Below are positions 8,429 through 17,791 of a DNA stretch of 64,000 bases, piece by piece. Positions within the stretch are counted from its first letter, which is position 1. Each line of letters opens with the position of its first letter. Under the pieces are notes generated by a model. That model searched no databases and was not told where the DNA came from. It worked only from the letters and a program-made list of their open reading frames with translations. Position numbers and translations under genes: made by a program. Source of the stretch: JBBQCW01 sp038319025 (GTDB lineage Bacteria > Actinomycetota > Thermoleophilia > Solirubrobacterales > Solirubrobacteraceae); the NCBI GenBank assembly GCA_038319025.1, contig JBBQCW010000014.1, forward strand, positions 1-64,000. The letters run 5' to 3'.

Positions 8429-11400
8429 ATGCGCGATTACCTCAAAGCCACCCGTTCCCAGATCGTTGTTTTCGACGGAGGGATGGGCGCCACGCTCGAG
8501 CAGTTCGACCTCACCACCGAGGACTACATGGGCCTCCCGGGCAAGTGCCACGAGGCACTCGTCCTCCAGCGCCCCGACGTGATCGAGGGCGTCCACACCG
8601 CCATGATCGACGCCGGCGCACAGGTCCTGGAGACGGACACCTTCCAGGCCAGCCGCATCAAGCTCGACGAGTGGGGTCTCGCCGAGCACACGATGGAGAT
8701 CAACGTCAAAGCGGCCCAGATCGCCCGGCGCGCCGCCGGCGAGGACCGATTCGTGGCCGGTTCGATCGGCCCCACGGGCAACCTGCCCGCGTCCGACGAC
8801 CCGACGCTCGGCGCCATCACCTTCCGCGAGCTGCGCGACGTCTTCACCGAGCAGGCCCATGGCCTGCTCGAGGGTGGCGTGGACCTCATCATCATCGAGA
8901 CTGCCCAGGACATCCTGGAGGTCAAAGCCGCCATCTTCGGCGCCCGCGCAGCCTTCAAGCTCGCCGGCCGCAGCGTGCCGATCCAGACGTCCGTCTCGCT
9001 GCTGCCCAACGGCGGCAAGATGCTCCTTGGCACCGACGTCGACGCTGTCCTGACGACGCTCGAGGCGCTGAAGGTCGACGTGATCGGCCTGAACTGCTCG
9101 ACCGGCCCCGAGGACATGCGCGACGCGATCCGCTTCCTCGGCGAATACGCGCCCATGCCCGTCCACTGCATCCCGAACGCCGGCCTGCCCCTGCAGGGCC
9201 CGGACGGCGAGACGATCTTCCCCGAGGAGCCAGGCCCGCTGGCCGAGGCGCTGGGCGAGTTCGTCGAGCGCTACGGCGTCAGCATCGTGGGCGGCTGCTG
9301 CGGCACCACGCCCGAGCACATCCGCGCGATCGTCGAGCGCTGCGGGCATCTGAAGCCTTCCGCCCGGCCGGCCCCACGCCCGCCCCAGATCAGCTCCATG
9401 ATCGCGGCGGCCACGCTCGTGCAGGAGCCGCGCCCGACCCTCGTGGGTGAGCGGGTGAACTCGCAGGGTTCCCGCAAGGCCAAGGAGATGCTGCTGGCCG
9501 ACGACTACGACGGCCTCGTCGTGATCGCCGAGGACCAGGTGGAGGGCGGCGCCCACGTGCTCGACCTGTGCGTGGCGCTGACCGAGCGTCAGGACGAGGA
9601 CGAGCAGATGCGGATGGTGGCCAAGCGCGTGTCGCTGGCCCAGCCCGCGCCGATCCAGATCGACTCCACCGAGCCCGATGTGATCAAGCTCGCCCTTGAG
9701 CAGATCCCCGGCCGTGCGATCGTCAACTCCATCAACCTCGAGGCCGGTCGCGCCAAGGCCGACGTCGTCGTGCCGCTCGCGATCGAACATGGCGCCGCGC
9801 TGATCGCGCTGACGATCGACGAGGTCGGCATGGCCAAGACGGCCGAGCGCAAGGTTGAGATCGCCAAGCGCCTCGTGGAGATCTGCTGCGACGAGCACGG
9901 ACTGGACCGCGAGGTCCTGATCTTCGACGTCCTCACCTTCACGCTCACCACGGGCGATGCGGAGTGGCGCCCGTCCGCCGTGGAGACCATCAAGGGCATC
10001 CGTGACGTGAAGGCCGCGCTGCCCGGCGTGAAGACGTCGCTCGGCGTGTCCAACGTGTCCTTCGGGGTCTCCCCGCCCGCGCGCGCCGTCCTCAACTCCG
10101 TCTTCCTGCACCACTGCGTGGAAGCTGGGCTGGACTTGGCGATGGTCAACCCGAACCACATCACCCCGTACGGCGAGATCCCGCAATTCGAGCGCGACCT
10201 GGCCGACGACCTCGTTTTCAACCGTCGTGAAGACGCGCTGGAACTTTTCATCCAGCATTTTGAATCCAAGGGCGAAGAGGCCGAGGACGAGAAGGTCAAC
10301 CCCACCGAGGGCATGGAGCCCGAGGAGGCCCTGCACTTCCACATCTTGCGCCGCAAGAAGGAGGGCGTGGAGGCCTGGATCGACGCTTCGGTCGAAAAGA
10401 TCGGTGCTGTTCCCACGCTGAACACGGTGCTGTTGCCCGCCATGAAGGAGGTCGGCGACAAGTTCGGCGCCGGCGAGCTGATCCTCCCCTTCGTGCTGCA
10501 GAGCGCCGAGGTCATGAAGAAGGCAGTCGCCCAGCTTGAGCAGTATCTGGACAAGCTCGAGGGGTACACCAAGGGCACGGTCGTATTGGCGACCGTGTTC
10601 GGTGACGTGCACGACATCGGCAAATCGCTCGTCAACACCATCCTTACCAACAACGGCTACACCGTCGTGGACCTCGGCAAGCAGGTCCCGATCGGCACGA
10701 TCCTCGAGGCGGCCAAGGAGCACGACGCCACGGCGATCGGCCTCAGCGCCCTGCTCGTGTCGACCTCCAAGCAGATGCCGCTGTGCATCCAGGAACTGCA
10801 CAACCAGGGCCTCCATTACCCCGTGCTGATCGGCGGTGCGGCCATCAACCGCGACTTCAGCCTGCGCGCGCTGTACCCCGGCGGGCGCGACTCCGACGAG
10901 GTCTATGCCCCCGGGGTGTTCTTCTGCAAGGACGCCTTTGAAGGCCTGGCTCGCATGGATGAACTCGTGGACGACAAGGCGCGGGCCGCCCTGATCGCCA
11001 AGATCCAGGCCGACGCCACCCGGCTGCGGGAGAAAGGCCCCGAGCCGGCGCCACTCAAGACCGATGACGACACCGTGCGTTCCGCCGCGCGGACCGACGT
11101 ACCGGTGCCCACGCCGCCGTGGTGGGGCGTGCGCGAGATCCCCGTCGACATGGACGAGCTGTTCCACCACCTCGACACGCATGTGCTGTTCAAGCTCCAC
11201 TGGGGCGGGCGCGGCGTGAAGGGCGAGGCTTGGGACACGCTGATCCGCGAGGACTTCCAGCCCCGGCTGGAGCGCATGTGGGCCGAGCAGGATTACCTGC
11301 GCCCCCGCGCGCTGCTGGGCTACTTCCCGTGTTACTCGGAGGGCAACGACATCGTCGTGCTCGACCCGGAGGACCGCGAGACCATCCTCACCCGCTTCGT

Positions 11401-11932
11401 CAACCCGCGTCAGCCGGGCCACGACCGCATCTGTCTGGCCGACTTCTACCGTTCGAAGGAGAGCGGGGAGCTGGATGTCGTCGCCCTGCAAGCGGTCACG
11501 GCCGGCGGCCAGGTCACCGACCTGATGGCCAAGCTCGAGGAGGAAGGCGAGTTCGCTGAGCAGCTTTTCGTACACGGCATGGGTGTGCAGACGGCCGAAG
11601 GCCTGGCCGAGTGGCTGCACGCGAAGGTCCGCGACGATTGGGGCATCGAGCGCACGCAGGGTCGCCGCTACTCCTGGGGCTACCCCGCGGTGCCCGAGCA
11701 GTCCGAGCACGCGAAGGTCGACCTGCTGCTGGGCCTGGACAAGATCGACATGAAGATGACCGAGGGCTGGGCACCCGAGCCCGAGCAGTCCACGCTCGCC
11801 ATCGTCGCCCACCATCCTCAGGCCATGTACTTCGGCATGAAGTCCGGCTTCCTGCCCAAGGAGGCGGACGGCGCACCGGATGACGTGGTCGCCGGCTCCG
11901 ACCGCGACCCCGCGGTCAACACCCGCGCCTGA
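8429..11932 (+). CDS. metH: cobalamin-dependent methionine synthase
   Basis: The 1167-residue product has the full MetH domain order. The homocysteine-binding barrel spans about 1-320 with zinc cysteines (GLNCSTG, GGCCGTTPEHI). The methyltetrahydrofolate-binding barrel spans about 340-600. The cap and B12 domain spans about 640-890 with the cobalt-ligand motif GDVHDIGKS. The AdoMet reactivation domain lies at about 910-1160 (RRYSWGYPAVPEQS). It transfers the methyl group of 5-methyl-THF to homocysteine in the cytosol. No B12 riboswitch fits upstream, because the gap to the previous stop codon is only 47 nt. A TAGAAT box suggests leaderless expression. Confidence 0.97.
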   Translation: MRDYLKATRSQIVVFDGGMGATLEQFDLTTEDYMGLPGKCHEALVLQRPDVIEGVHTAMIDAGAQVLETDTFQASRIKLDEWGLAEHTMEINVKAAQIARRAAGEDRFVAGSIGPTGNLPASDDPTLGAITFRELRDVFTEQAHGLLEGGVDLIIIETAQDILEVKAAIFGARAAFKLAGRSVPIQTSVSLLPNGGKMLLGTDVDAVLTTLEALKVDVIGLNCSTGPEDMRDAIRFLGEYAPMPVHCIPNAGLPLQGPDGETIFPEEPGPLAEALGEFVERYGVSIVGGCCGTTPEHIRAIVERCGHLKPSARPAPRPPQISSMIAAATLVQEPRPTLVGERVNSQGSRKAKEMLLADDYDGLVVIAEDQVEGGAHVLDLCVALTERQDEDEQMRMVAKRVSLAQPAPIQIDSTEPDVIKLALEQIPGRAIVNSINLEAGRAKADVVVPLAIEHGAALIALTIDEVGMAKTAERKVEIAKRLVEICCDEHGLDREVLIFDVLTFTLTTGDAEWRPSAVETIKGIRDVKAALPGVKTSLGVSNVSFGVSPPARAVLNSVFLHHCVEAGLDLAMVNPNHITPYGEIPQFERDLADDLVFNRREDALELFIQHFESKGEEAEDEKVNPTEGMEPEEALHFHILRRKKEGVEAWIDASVEKIGAVPTLNTVLLPAMKEVGDKFGAGELILPFVLQSAEVMKKAVAQLEQYLDKLEGYTKGTVVLATVFGDVHDIGKSLVNTILTNNGYTVVDLGKQVPIGTILEAAKEHDATAIGLSALLVSTSKQMPLCIQELHNQGLHYPVLIGGAAINRDFSLRALYPGGRDSDEVYAPGVFFCKDAFEGLARMDELVDDKARAALIAKIQADATRLREKGPEPAPLKTDDDTVRSAARTDVPVPTPPWWGVREIPVDMDELFHHLDTHVLFKLHWGGRGVKGEAWDTLIREDFQPRLERMWAEQDYLRPRALLGYFPCYSEGNDIVVLDPEDRETILTRFVNPRQPGHDRICLADFYRSKESGELDVVALQAVTAGGQVTDLMAKLEEEGEFAEQLFVHGMGVQTAEGLAEWLHAKVRDDWGIERTQGRRYSWGYPAVPEQSEHAKVDLLLGLDKIDMKMTEGWAPEPEQSTLAIVAHHPQAMYFGMKSGFLPKEADGAPDDVVAGSDRDPAVNTRA

Positions 11933-11966
11933 GCCGGGCGCCACGGCGTCAAAGATCCGCCAGAGG

Positions 11967-12701
11967 ATGGCGCGCGTACCCAAGCCCGTGAGCACCGACC
12001 AAGCACCCCCGCTCGGCCCGCCCGGGCCGTTCACGACGCTCGGCGAAGCCACGAGCATGCTCGAATTCGGGCGGCTCGGGGCCCAGGCGATCTCCTTGGC
12101 GCGGACGCCCCGCGGCAGCGGGGAGCCAGTGCGTGTCCTCCCAGGATTCGGCGCTTCAGACCCGTCCACATTTGCGCTGCGGCGATTCCTCATCAGCCGC
12201 GGCTACGCGGCGCAGGGCTGGGGCCTGGGCCGCAACGCCGGGGACGTGCGTGCCCTGGGCGACCAGGTCGTGCAGCAGGCCGAGCGTGATGTGGATCAGG
12301 CCGGTGAGCGCCTTCACCTGATCGGCTGGAGCCTCGGCGGCGTGATCGCCCGGGAGATCGCCCGCGAGCGGCCTGATCTCATCGCGCAGGTGATCACCTT
12401 CGGGTCACCCATCATCGGCGGCCCGCGGCACACCACGCTCGCCCGCCTTTACGGCGCAGACCGCATCCAGGCGATCGAGGCAGCGATCGGCACGGCCGAG
12501 CGGACGCCCATCACCGTCCCGGTGACCGCGATCTACAGCCGCCGCGACGGCATCGTCAACTGGCGCGCCTGCGTCGATACGGTGACGCCAGGCGCGGTGA
12601 ACGTAGAGGTCCGCAGCACGCACCTCGGCATGGGCGTCGACCCGGACGTGTGGCGAACGGTCATCGAGCGACTTGCCGCGTACCGACGAAACACGGCCTA
12701 G
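11967..12701 (+). CDS. alpha/beta hydrolase, lipase-like
   Basis: The product is about 244 residues and has an alpha/beta-hydrolase core. The nucleophile elbow is LIGWSLGG (Ser), the likely acid is in YSRRDGIVNW (Asp), and the likely base is in RSTHLGMG (His). It resembles the PGAP1-like/lipase group acting on ester or acyl-glycerol substrates, but the substrate is unknown. It follows metH by 34 nt and may be read through from it. The start is uncertain: ATG 11967, GTG 11988 and ATG 12057 are all in frame, and none has a convincing ribosome site. No signal peptide is seen. Confidence 0.8.
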   Translation: MARVPKPVSTDQAPPLGPPGPFTTLGEATSMLEFGRLGAQAISLARTPRGSGEPVRVLPGFGASDPSTFALRRFLISRGYAAQGWGLGRNAGDVRALGDQVVQQAERDVDQAGERLHLIGWSLGGVIAREIARERPDLIAQVITFGSPIIGGPRHTTLARLYGADRIQAIEAAIGTAERTPITVPVTAIYSRRDGIVNWRACVDTVTPGAVNVEVRSTHLGMGVDPDVWRTVIERLAAYRRNTA

Positions 12702-12719
12702 TACGCCCGGCGACCGCTG

Positions 12720-12986
12720 CTAGCCCGTCGAGCGGTCAGGTATCCCCCACTCGCGCACGAGATCGAGCTTGCGCGGGCGCGTCAAGCGTTTGATGCGGGC
12801 TTCCTCACGCATTGCCGTGGACCTGTCGGGCATCGCACGGGCAGCCGCCAGCGCGACGGGCTGACGGCTTGACGTGTAGCGACTGGCCTTTCCGGCCTCG
12901 TGGCGGCTGACCCTGGCCTCCAGATCCACCGTCCACCCCGTATAGAGAGAACCGTCGCCGCAGCGTAGGAGGTACACCCACGCCAC
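12720..12986 (-). CDS. GIY-YIG nuclease domain protein (UPF0213-like)
   Basis: This 88-residue single-domain protein has the GIY-YIG signature in the form VYLLRCGDGSLYTGWT, with the arginine/histidine segment RVSRHEAG and the conserved glutamate in AMREEARIKRL. Stand-alone small members (YhbQ/UPF0213 type) are thought to act on DNA or RNA; the substrate is unknown. The start is GTG at 12986, with a second GTG three codons in. It converges on the hydrolase gene with an 18-nt gap and is followed closely upstream by the DUF4333 lipoprotein, also on the minus strand. Confidence 0.9.
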   Translation of the reverse strand: MAWVYLLRCGDGSLYTGWTVDLEARVSRHEAGKASRYTSSRQPVALAAARAMPDRSTAMREEARIKRLTRPRKLDLVREWGIPDRSTG

Positions 12987-13005
12987 CGGTACGGGCCCCG
13001 CAGCG

Positions 13006-13293
13006 CTACTTGGCGAGGACGTAGGAGAACTTGCCGTTGTCGCTCTGGAGCGTGACGTGCGCCTTCACCGTGGAGCCGTTGGGCAGCGTGACCGTGCAGG
13101 TGGCGATGGTGCCCTTCTTGGCCTTGATGTCACCTGGGCACTTCACCTTGACCGTCTGACCCACCTGCGTCTTGATGTTGGTCGCGATCTTCGACTGCAG
13201 ATCGCCGCTGTCCAACGTCTTGTCGCACCCCGCCAGCACAACGGCTGCAGGGAGTACGGCGGCCAGCGAGATCCAACGCAGGGGCAGGTTCAT
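13006..13293 (-). CDS. DUF4333-like lipoprotein
   Basis: The 95-residue product has a signal peptide ending in the lipobox VLAGC and a mature domain with VKCPGDIKAKKGTIATC and TLPNGSTVKAHVTLQ. This matches the DUF4333 pattern of two cysteines in a small beta domain, common in actinobacterial lipoproteins and of unknown function. It should sit on the outer face of the membrane. I chose ATG 13293 over ATG 13302 because TAGTTT lies exactly 7 nt upstream of it. Confidence 0.85.
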   Translation of the reverse strand: MNLPLRWISLAAVLPAAVVLAGCDKTLDSGDLQSKIATNIKTQVGQTVKVKCPGDIKAKKGTIATCTVTLPNGSTVKAHVTLQSDNGKFSYVLAK

Positions 13294-13300
13294 GGCCCGC

Positions 13301-13306
13301 AAACTA
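13301..13306 (-). promoter_or_regulatory. -10-like TAGTTT of the DUF4333 gene
   Basis: On the minus strand TAGTTT ends 7 nt before the ATG at 13293, with no ribosome site between. Confidence 0.45.
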
Positions 13307-13350
13307 CATCAGCGACCGGCGCAGAGCGACCTGCGACCGGCGCGGAGCGC

Positions 13351-15672
13351 TCAGGCCGCCTCGGCCGAATCGGTGCGGCGAGCAGTACGCAGCTGTACCG
13401 GTGACGTCTGCATCGCCCGCATCCGCACGTCCTTCCAGGTCAACCCCTCGGTGAGCAGGGCCGGCACGCCCATGATCACGGCGGTGGCGACCTCAACGGC
13501 CTGCAGCACGATGCCGTACCCAAGCGCGTCGGCGGAAGAGACGCCATAGGCGCCCGTGAGCACGGCGACACACGCAGCCTGGAAGACCCCGAGGTTGGAC
13601 GGCGTGGCCGGCAGGACGGCGGTGACGTTGACGGCGAACAACACCGCAGCGGCAGCACCCATGCCGGCCTGAGAATCCAGTCCGAAGGCGACCAGGAGCA
13701 GATAGCAGGACATCCACTGCAGGCCCCAGGCGCCCAACTGGGCCGCGGCGGCCGCGGCGCCCTTGCGCGGGGAGCGGAAGACGAGCAGGCCGTCGCGCAC
13801 CTGGGCGAGCGCGCGCCGCGCCTTCTCCAAGAAAGTGTGTAGCCGGCTGGATCGGGAGATCGTGCCGGGGCGCAACATCACCGGCAGTACGAGTACGGCC
13901 ACCAGGATCAGCAGAGGCGCGGCGGCGAAGAGCAGCAATGCGCCGTGATGTCCGCTGAAGTAGTCGACCGTGCTGAACATCACGACACCGAGGATCAACA
14001 GAGCCAGCAGGTTGAGAATGGTCTGCGAGACGAGCGTGCCCAGCACGACAGCGAAGCGGCCGCGCACATCGCCCAGTCGCCGGGCCACCACGAAGGCGCG
14101 GGAGGGCTCCCCGAGACGCGCGGGCAGCGTGGCCGACATGAGGACGCCGATGAACGTTCCCTGCCAGGCGTCCACGTAACGCACCTTCACCCCCGGTAGC
14201 GCAGCGCGGAGGATCACCGTCCAGGAGATGCCGCGCATGATCATCGACGCGCACATCAGGCCGAGCGCGGCGAGGACCCAGGGCGGCGAGGAGTGCAGGA
14301 GGCTGGCGACCACACGGTCGACGCCGATCTGCTCCAGCGCGAGCGCGGCCAATGCCAGCGCGGCCAGCATGAAAAGGAAGAAAGCGACGCGGCGCAGAGT
14401 CGTGCGCAAGGTGCGGGGCGCACGGTGCGCCGGCGGCTCCATGCTCGGCAGGCGGCGTGCGTACACCTTTGGCTGCAGGTCAGCCGGCGTCACGCCGACG
14501 CGCACGGCAGTGCGCGCCACCAGGCCGGCAGGAGCGGGCACGGCGATCGCGTCCTGGTAAGCCCCGGTGATCTGGGCAGCGATCCGCGGCCACGCGTAGG
14601 TCGGAGCGTGGTCGGCCGCCTCGATCGCCATCGCCCGGCGGCGCGGGACGTCGTAGGCCAGGTCGTGAAGAGCCTGGGCGAGCGCCGTGGCGTCGCCACG
14701 AGGCACCAGAACGCCGTCCACGCCGTCACGGACCACGTCGCGGTAGCCGGCGATGTCGGAGGCAACAACGGGCGTGCCGGCAGCGAACGCCTCGGTGAGC
14801 ACCATGCCAAAGCTCTCCCCGCCCAGTGATGGGGCGGCCAGGATGTCAGCAGCGGCGAGGGCTCGGAACTTGGTCTCATCGTCGGCGCGGCCGAGGACCT
14901 CGATGCCGCGGTCGTCGAGCACCAGGGCCGCGACCTCCTCAGCAGTGGCGCCGACAATCGTCAGCCGCGCGTCTACGTGCTCCCGCAGCGCCTCGAAGGC
15001 GCGCAGCAGGACGCCCAGCCCTTTGCGCTCGACGGCTTGGCCGACAAAGACGATCGACAGCGCGCCGTCGGGGGACGGCTCCGCACTGTGACGGCCCGGC
15101 TCGACAGGTAGGTCCACGCCGTTCGGGATCACGCGGTAGTGGCCCCCGTAGAAGCGCCGGCCCGTCCAGGCGGCGGCCTCGGAGACGGCGATGCGCACCT
15201 TCAGCTGGTTCAGGCGCCAGCGAGCGCCCGCCATGTTGCCGGCGTTGTTGGAGATGACGTTCTCCGAGAAGCAGTGGAAGGTGCCGACGAGCGGGATGTC
15301 CGTTGACCGCAGGACATCCCAGCCGATCAGCGGCGCCACCGGCTCGTGCACATGCACGACATCGAAGCGGCCGGTGCGCAGCTCGCGACGCATCGTGCTG
15401 ACTCCCCACGGAGACAGCGCCACGTTGGACACGGCGCCGTTGGCGGGAATCCCCACTGTGCGGCCCAGCGGGACCACGTATTCGGGCATGGGGCGATCCT
15501 GCGGCGAGACGCCGCGATGCAGGCGCGTGGAACGCGTACCCGGAGGGTCGTACGGCGTGAAGACGCGAACGTCGTGGCCTGCCGAGAGATGCTGCTCGGC
15601 CAGAGCCTCGATGTGCCGCGTCACGCCACCCGGATACGTCCACGAGTACGGGGACACGAGCGCAATGCGCAT
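13351..15672 (-). CDS. GT4 glycosyltransferase fused to a flippase-like (LPG synthase TM) domain
   Basis: The 773-residue product joins two families. Residues 1 to about 370 are a GT-B glycosyltransferase of family 4, most like the phosphatidylinositol mannosyltransferase PimA: MRIALVSPYSWTYPGGV, GTFHCFSEN, and the donor-binding SLGGESFGMVLTEAFAAGTPV. Residues from about 425 carry 7-8 membrane segments with SATLPARLGEPSRAFVVARR and PATPSNLGVFQAA, typical of the lysylphosphatidylglycerol-synthase-TM/UPF0104 family. A role in making and possibly moving a mannolipid or other glycolipid is inference. ATG 15672 is preferred because TAGAAT lies 7 nt upstream; this hexamer overlaps the stop codon of the preceding gene. 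Confidence 0.88.
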   Translation of the reverse strand: MRIALVSPYSWTYPGGVTRHIEALAEQHLSAGHDVRVFTPYDPPGTRSTRLHRGVSPQDRPMPEYVVPLGRTVGIPANGAVSNVALSPWGVSTMRRELRTGRFDVVHVHEPVAPLIGWDVLRSTDIPLVGTFHCFSENVISNNAGNMAGARWRLNQLKVRIAVSEAAAWTGRRFYGGHYRVIPNGVDLPVEPGRHSAEPSPDGALSIVFVGQAVERKGLGVLLRAFEALREHVDARLTIVGATAEEVAALVLDDRGIEVLGRADDETKFRALAAADILAAPSLGGESFGMVLTEAFAAGTPVVASDIAGYRDVVRDGVDGVLVPRGDATALAQALHDLAYDVPRRRAMAIEAADHAPTYAWPRIAAQITGAYQDAIAVPAPAGLVARTAVRVGVTPADLQPKVYARRLPSMEPPAHRAPRTLRTTLRRVAFFLFMLAALALAALALEQIGVDRVVASLLHSSPPWVLAALGLMCASMIMRGISWTVILRAALPGVKVRYVDAWQGTFIGVLMSATLPARLGEPSRAFVVARRLGDVRGRFAVVLGTLVSQTILNLLALLILGVVMFSTVDYFSGHHGALLLFAAAPLLILVAVLVLPVMLRPGTISRSSRLHTFLEKARRALAQVRDGLLVFRSPRKGAAAAAAQLGAWGLQWMSCYLLLVAFGLDSQAGMGAAAAVLFAVNVTAVLPATPSNLGVFQAACVAVLTGAYGVSSADALGYGIVLQAVEVATAVIMGVPALLTEGLTWKDVRMRAMQTSPVQLRTARRTDSAEAA

Positions 15673-15679
15673 TCGAGGC

Positions 15680-15685
15680 ATTCTA
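15680..15685 (-). promoter_or_regulatory. -10-like TAGAAT inside the upstream stop codon
   Basis: TAGAAT contains the TAG stop of the upstream membrane-protein gene and ends 7 nt before ATG 15672. The glycosyltransferase gene may thus have its own leaderless promoter within the operon. Confidence 0.45.
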
Positions 15686-17737
15686 GCGGGCTTCTGGACG
15701 GTTCGGAGATATCGACTCCGATTCGGCTGGACACGGCGCGGCGACCATCGACGGCGCCACGACCGCGAGCCGGGGATCCCCTCGCACGTACGCGGTCACA
15801 AACGCCACGGTGGCGAACCCGATCACGATCAGTACCGGGCCCGAATCATTGGCCAGCGCACCCGCCAGCGAGCTCGCCACCGCGCCGGTCAGCGCGGCCG
15901 TCCACCCCGCCCGACCCTCGAGCGGCCAGTAGATACGGGTGCGAAACCGCAGGCCGTAAGCGAGCGCGAGCAAGGCGATCGCCGCAGCAAAGGGCATGAA
16001 GCCGCGGAACAGGACGCGATAGGCCAATTGGTAGCGGTCCACAACGATGTTCTCGATCGCGCTGCCGCCTTTCGCGTGCAGGACGGTGCGCGTGAAGTGG
16101 CCGTTGCCGCCGCTGACCGTGTCGAGTACGGCGAGCAGCACCAGGGCCAAGACGGGCGTCAGGATGGCGACGAAGACGGCCTTGCGGGTGATGCCACCGG
16201 GCAGGGCGAACAGCACTGCGACCGCGGTCCCGGCTCCGATCGTGATCACACCTCCGACGTCGGCGCCCAGGCGCCCGGAGCCGACGACGACACCTAGCGC
16301 GAGGCCGCTGAGGGCAAACCACGCCACCATCGACCGCGAGCGTGGCCGTCGATCGAGCGCCGCCGCCAGCCCGATGAACAGGATCACCGGGAGCGCCGCC
16401 TCGAGTTCGTTACCGATCCCGTAGAAGCGCGATCCGAACAGCGGATTGGATCCGAGCAGTGATCGGATGATGAGCGGACTGCCGAGCGCGAGATCGATGG
16501 TGTAGGCGGCGATCGTGACGGCGCACGGCACGAGCGGCCCACGCGGCCAGGCGAGGAAACGGTCGGTGACGGCCCCGAGCACGATCCCGCCCAAGGCTAC
16601 GATCAGTATCTCCAGCCCCTTGCTGGGAGACAACGCCGCGGTGAACAGCAGCAGCGGCAGGATCCACAGCGTGCTCAGCGCACCGATGCGCATCGCGGCC
16701 CGATAGCCGCGCCGATCGGCGATGAGTCCGCCGACAAGCAGGAGCGCGACCCAGGCGAGCATGACCGCCTGGAGAGTCGGGAACCGTTGAGGGCCGACCA
16801 CCTTCAGACGGGCGATCAACTCTTCCAGACCACCCTGGTCGCGAGGCCCATCGACCCGGATCGGCTGACCCTTGACGTTGTCGGGCACCTTCACGCCCAG
16901 GTGGCCCAGGATCGTGGGCAGCAGGTCGATCCCGGCGATCACGCCGTCCAGGTGCGTGCTGGCGGAGGTGAGCGCTCCGACGGCGCCCAGCCCGGCCACG
17001 CCCGTGGGGAGCAGCTGTGGCGAGGCTGCGGCTGGCGGAGACTCCATGACGATCAGCAGCGAACCCGCAGGACGCGCCCTGAGCAGAAGCCGCAGTTGCA
17101 CGTCGCCGAGCTGCGCCGACGGGAGACCCGCGACCACCAGCGCGTGGTCGTGAAGGAGCGCCAGGGTCCGACGGGCCACCGTGTGTGCGGAGCCGATGGA
17201 CACGCGCGCGATGCGACCGGCCTCGTTGACGCCGGCCAGTGCCTCGATCTGGGTGCGGCCGTCGTTGCCGGCATAGGCCACGCCGCCGGGAATGTTCTGG
17301 CCCAGTTGCCCTGGGTGCAGGTCCGCGGGGGCGGTCGCTGCACGAGCGCGCGCGTCGAGCCACCCCTGAAACAGGCCGCCGTTGTTCTCGGGATAGAACG
17401 TCAAGACCGGGGCTGTGCGGGGCGAGTAGGCGGCCGTCGAGACCCGCGTGCCCTGCGTCATGTCCAGATAGGCCTGCTGGGACTGATATCGACCCTGCGT
17501 GGCACTACTCACGCCGAGGGCGAGCTCGGGCTGGCTGCTCAGGACCGACAGCAAGGGGAGTTGGTAGTAGCGAGGGTCGCCGGGTTGCGGCGCATCGGGC
17601 CCACCACGTGGCCCGGGGATGAAGGCCAGGATCACGTGCGACGGCGTCGCCGCCGTCGCCATCGAAGGCGCAGCACCGAACAGGAGGGCGAGGCTCAGCA
17701 CGGCGAGCATGAGCGCCACCGGGCGAGGGCGGGACAT
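15683..17737 (-). CDS. secreted phosphatase-like domain plus polytopic membrane protein
   Basis: The 684-residue product starts with a signal peptide (MSRPRPVALMLAVLSLALL... ATAATP). About 310 extracellular residues follow and include IAGIDLLPTILGHLGV, a motif seen in the alkaline-phosphatase/sulfatase fold. From about residue 340 there are roughly ten membrane segments, with a long conserved loop GSNPLFGSRFYGIGNELEA. Related proteins occur in actinobacteria without assigned function. It directly precedes the glycosyltransferase fusion, so a shared role in a surface glycolipid or polymer is plausible. An in-frame extension to 18265 was rejected because it overlaps hemQ and lacks protein character. 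Confidence 0.8.
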   Translation of the reverse strand: MSRPRPVALMLAVLSLALLFGAAPSMATAATPSHVILAFIPGPRGGPDAPQPGDPRYYQLPLLSVLSSQPELALGVSSATQGRYQSQQAYLDMTQGTRVSTAAYSPRTAPVLTFYPENNGGLFQGWLDARARAATAPADLHPGQLGQNIPGGVAYAGNDGRTQIEALAGVNEAGRIARVSIGSAHTVARRTLALLHDHALVVAGLPSAQLGDVQLRLLLRARPAGSLLIVMESPPAAASPQLLPTGVAGLGAVGALTSASTHLDGVIAGIDLLPTILGHLGVKVPDNVKGQPIRVDGPRDQGGLEELIARLKVVGPQRFPTLQAVMLAWVALLLVGGLIADRRGYRAAMRIGALSTLWILPLLLFTAALSPSKGLEILIVALGGIVLGAVTDRFLAWPRGPLVPCAVTIAAYTIDLALGSPLIIRSLLGSNPLFGSRFYGIGNELEAALPVILFIGLAAALDRRPRSRSMVAWFALSGLALGVVVGSGRLGADVGGVITIGAGTAVAVLFALPGGITRKAVFVAILTPVLALVLLAVLDTVSGGNGHFTRTVLHAKGGSAIENIVVDRYQLAYRVLFRGFMPFAAAIALLALAYGLRFRTRIYWPLEGRAGWTAALTGAVASSLAGALANDSGPVLIVIGFATVAFVTAYVRGDPRLAVVAPSMVAAPCPAESESISPNRPEAR

Positions 17738-17791
17738 CTGGACCCCTATTCTTCCCCGTACGCCCGTTGCCTGCCTCGCCGGGCCAATCCC

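Noticed and set aside
8402..12193. 1263-codon open frame antisense to metH
   Set aside because: It has no recognisable domain and mirrors codon structure of metH in high-GC DNA; the plus-strand frame encodes complete methionine synthase.
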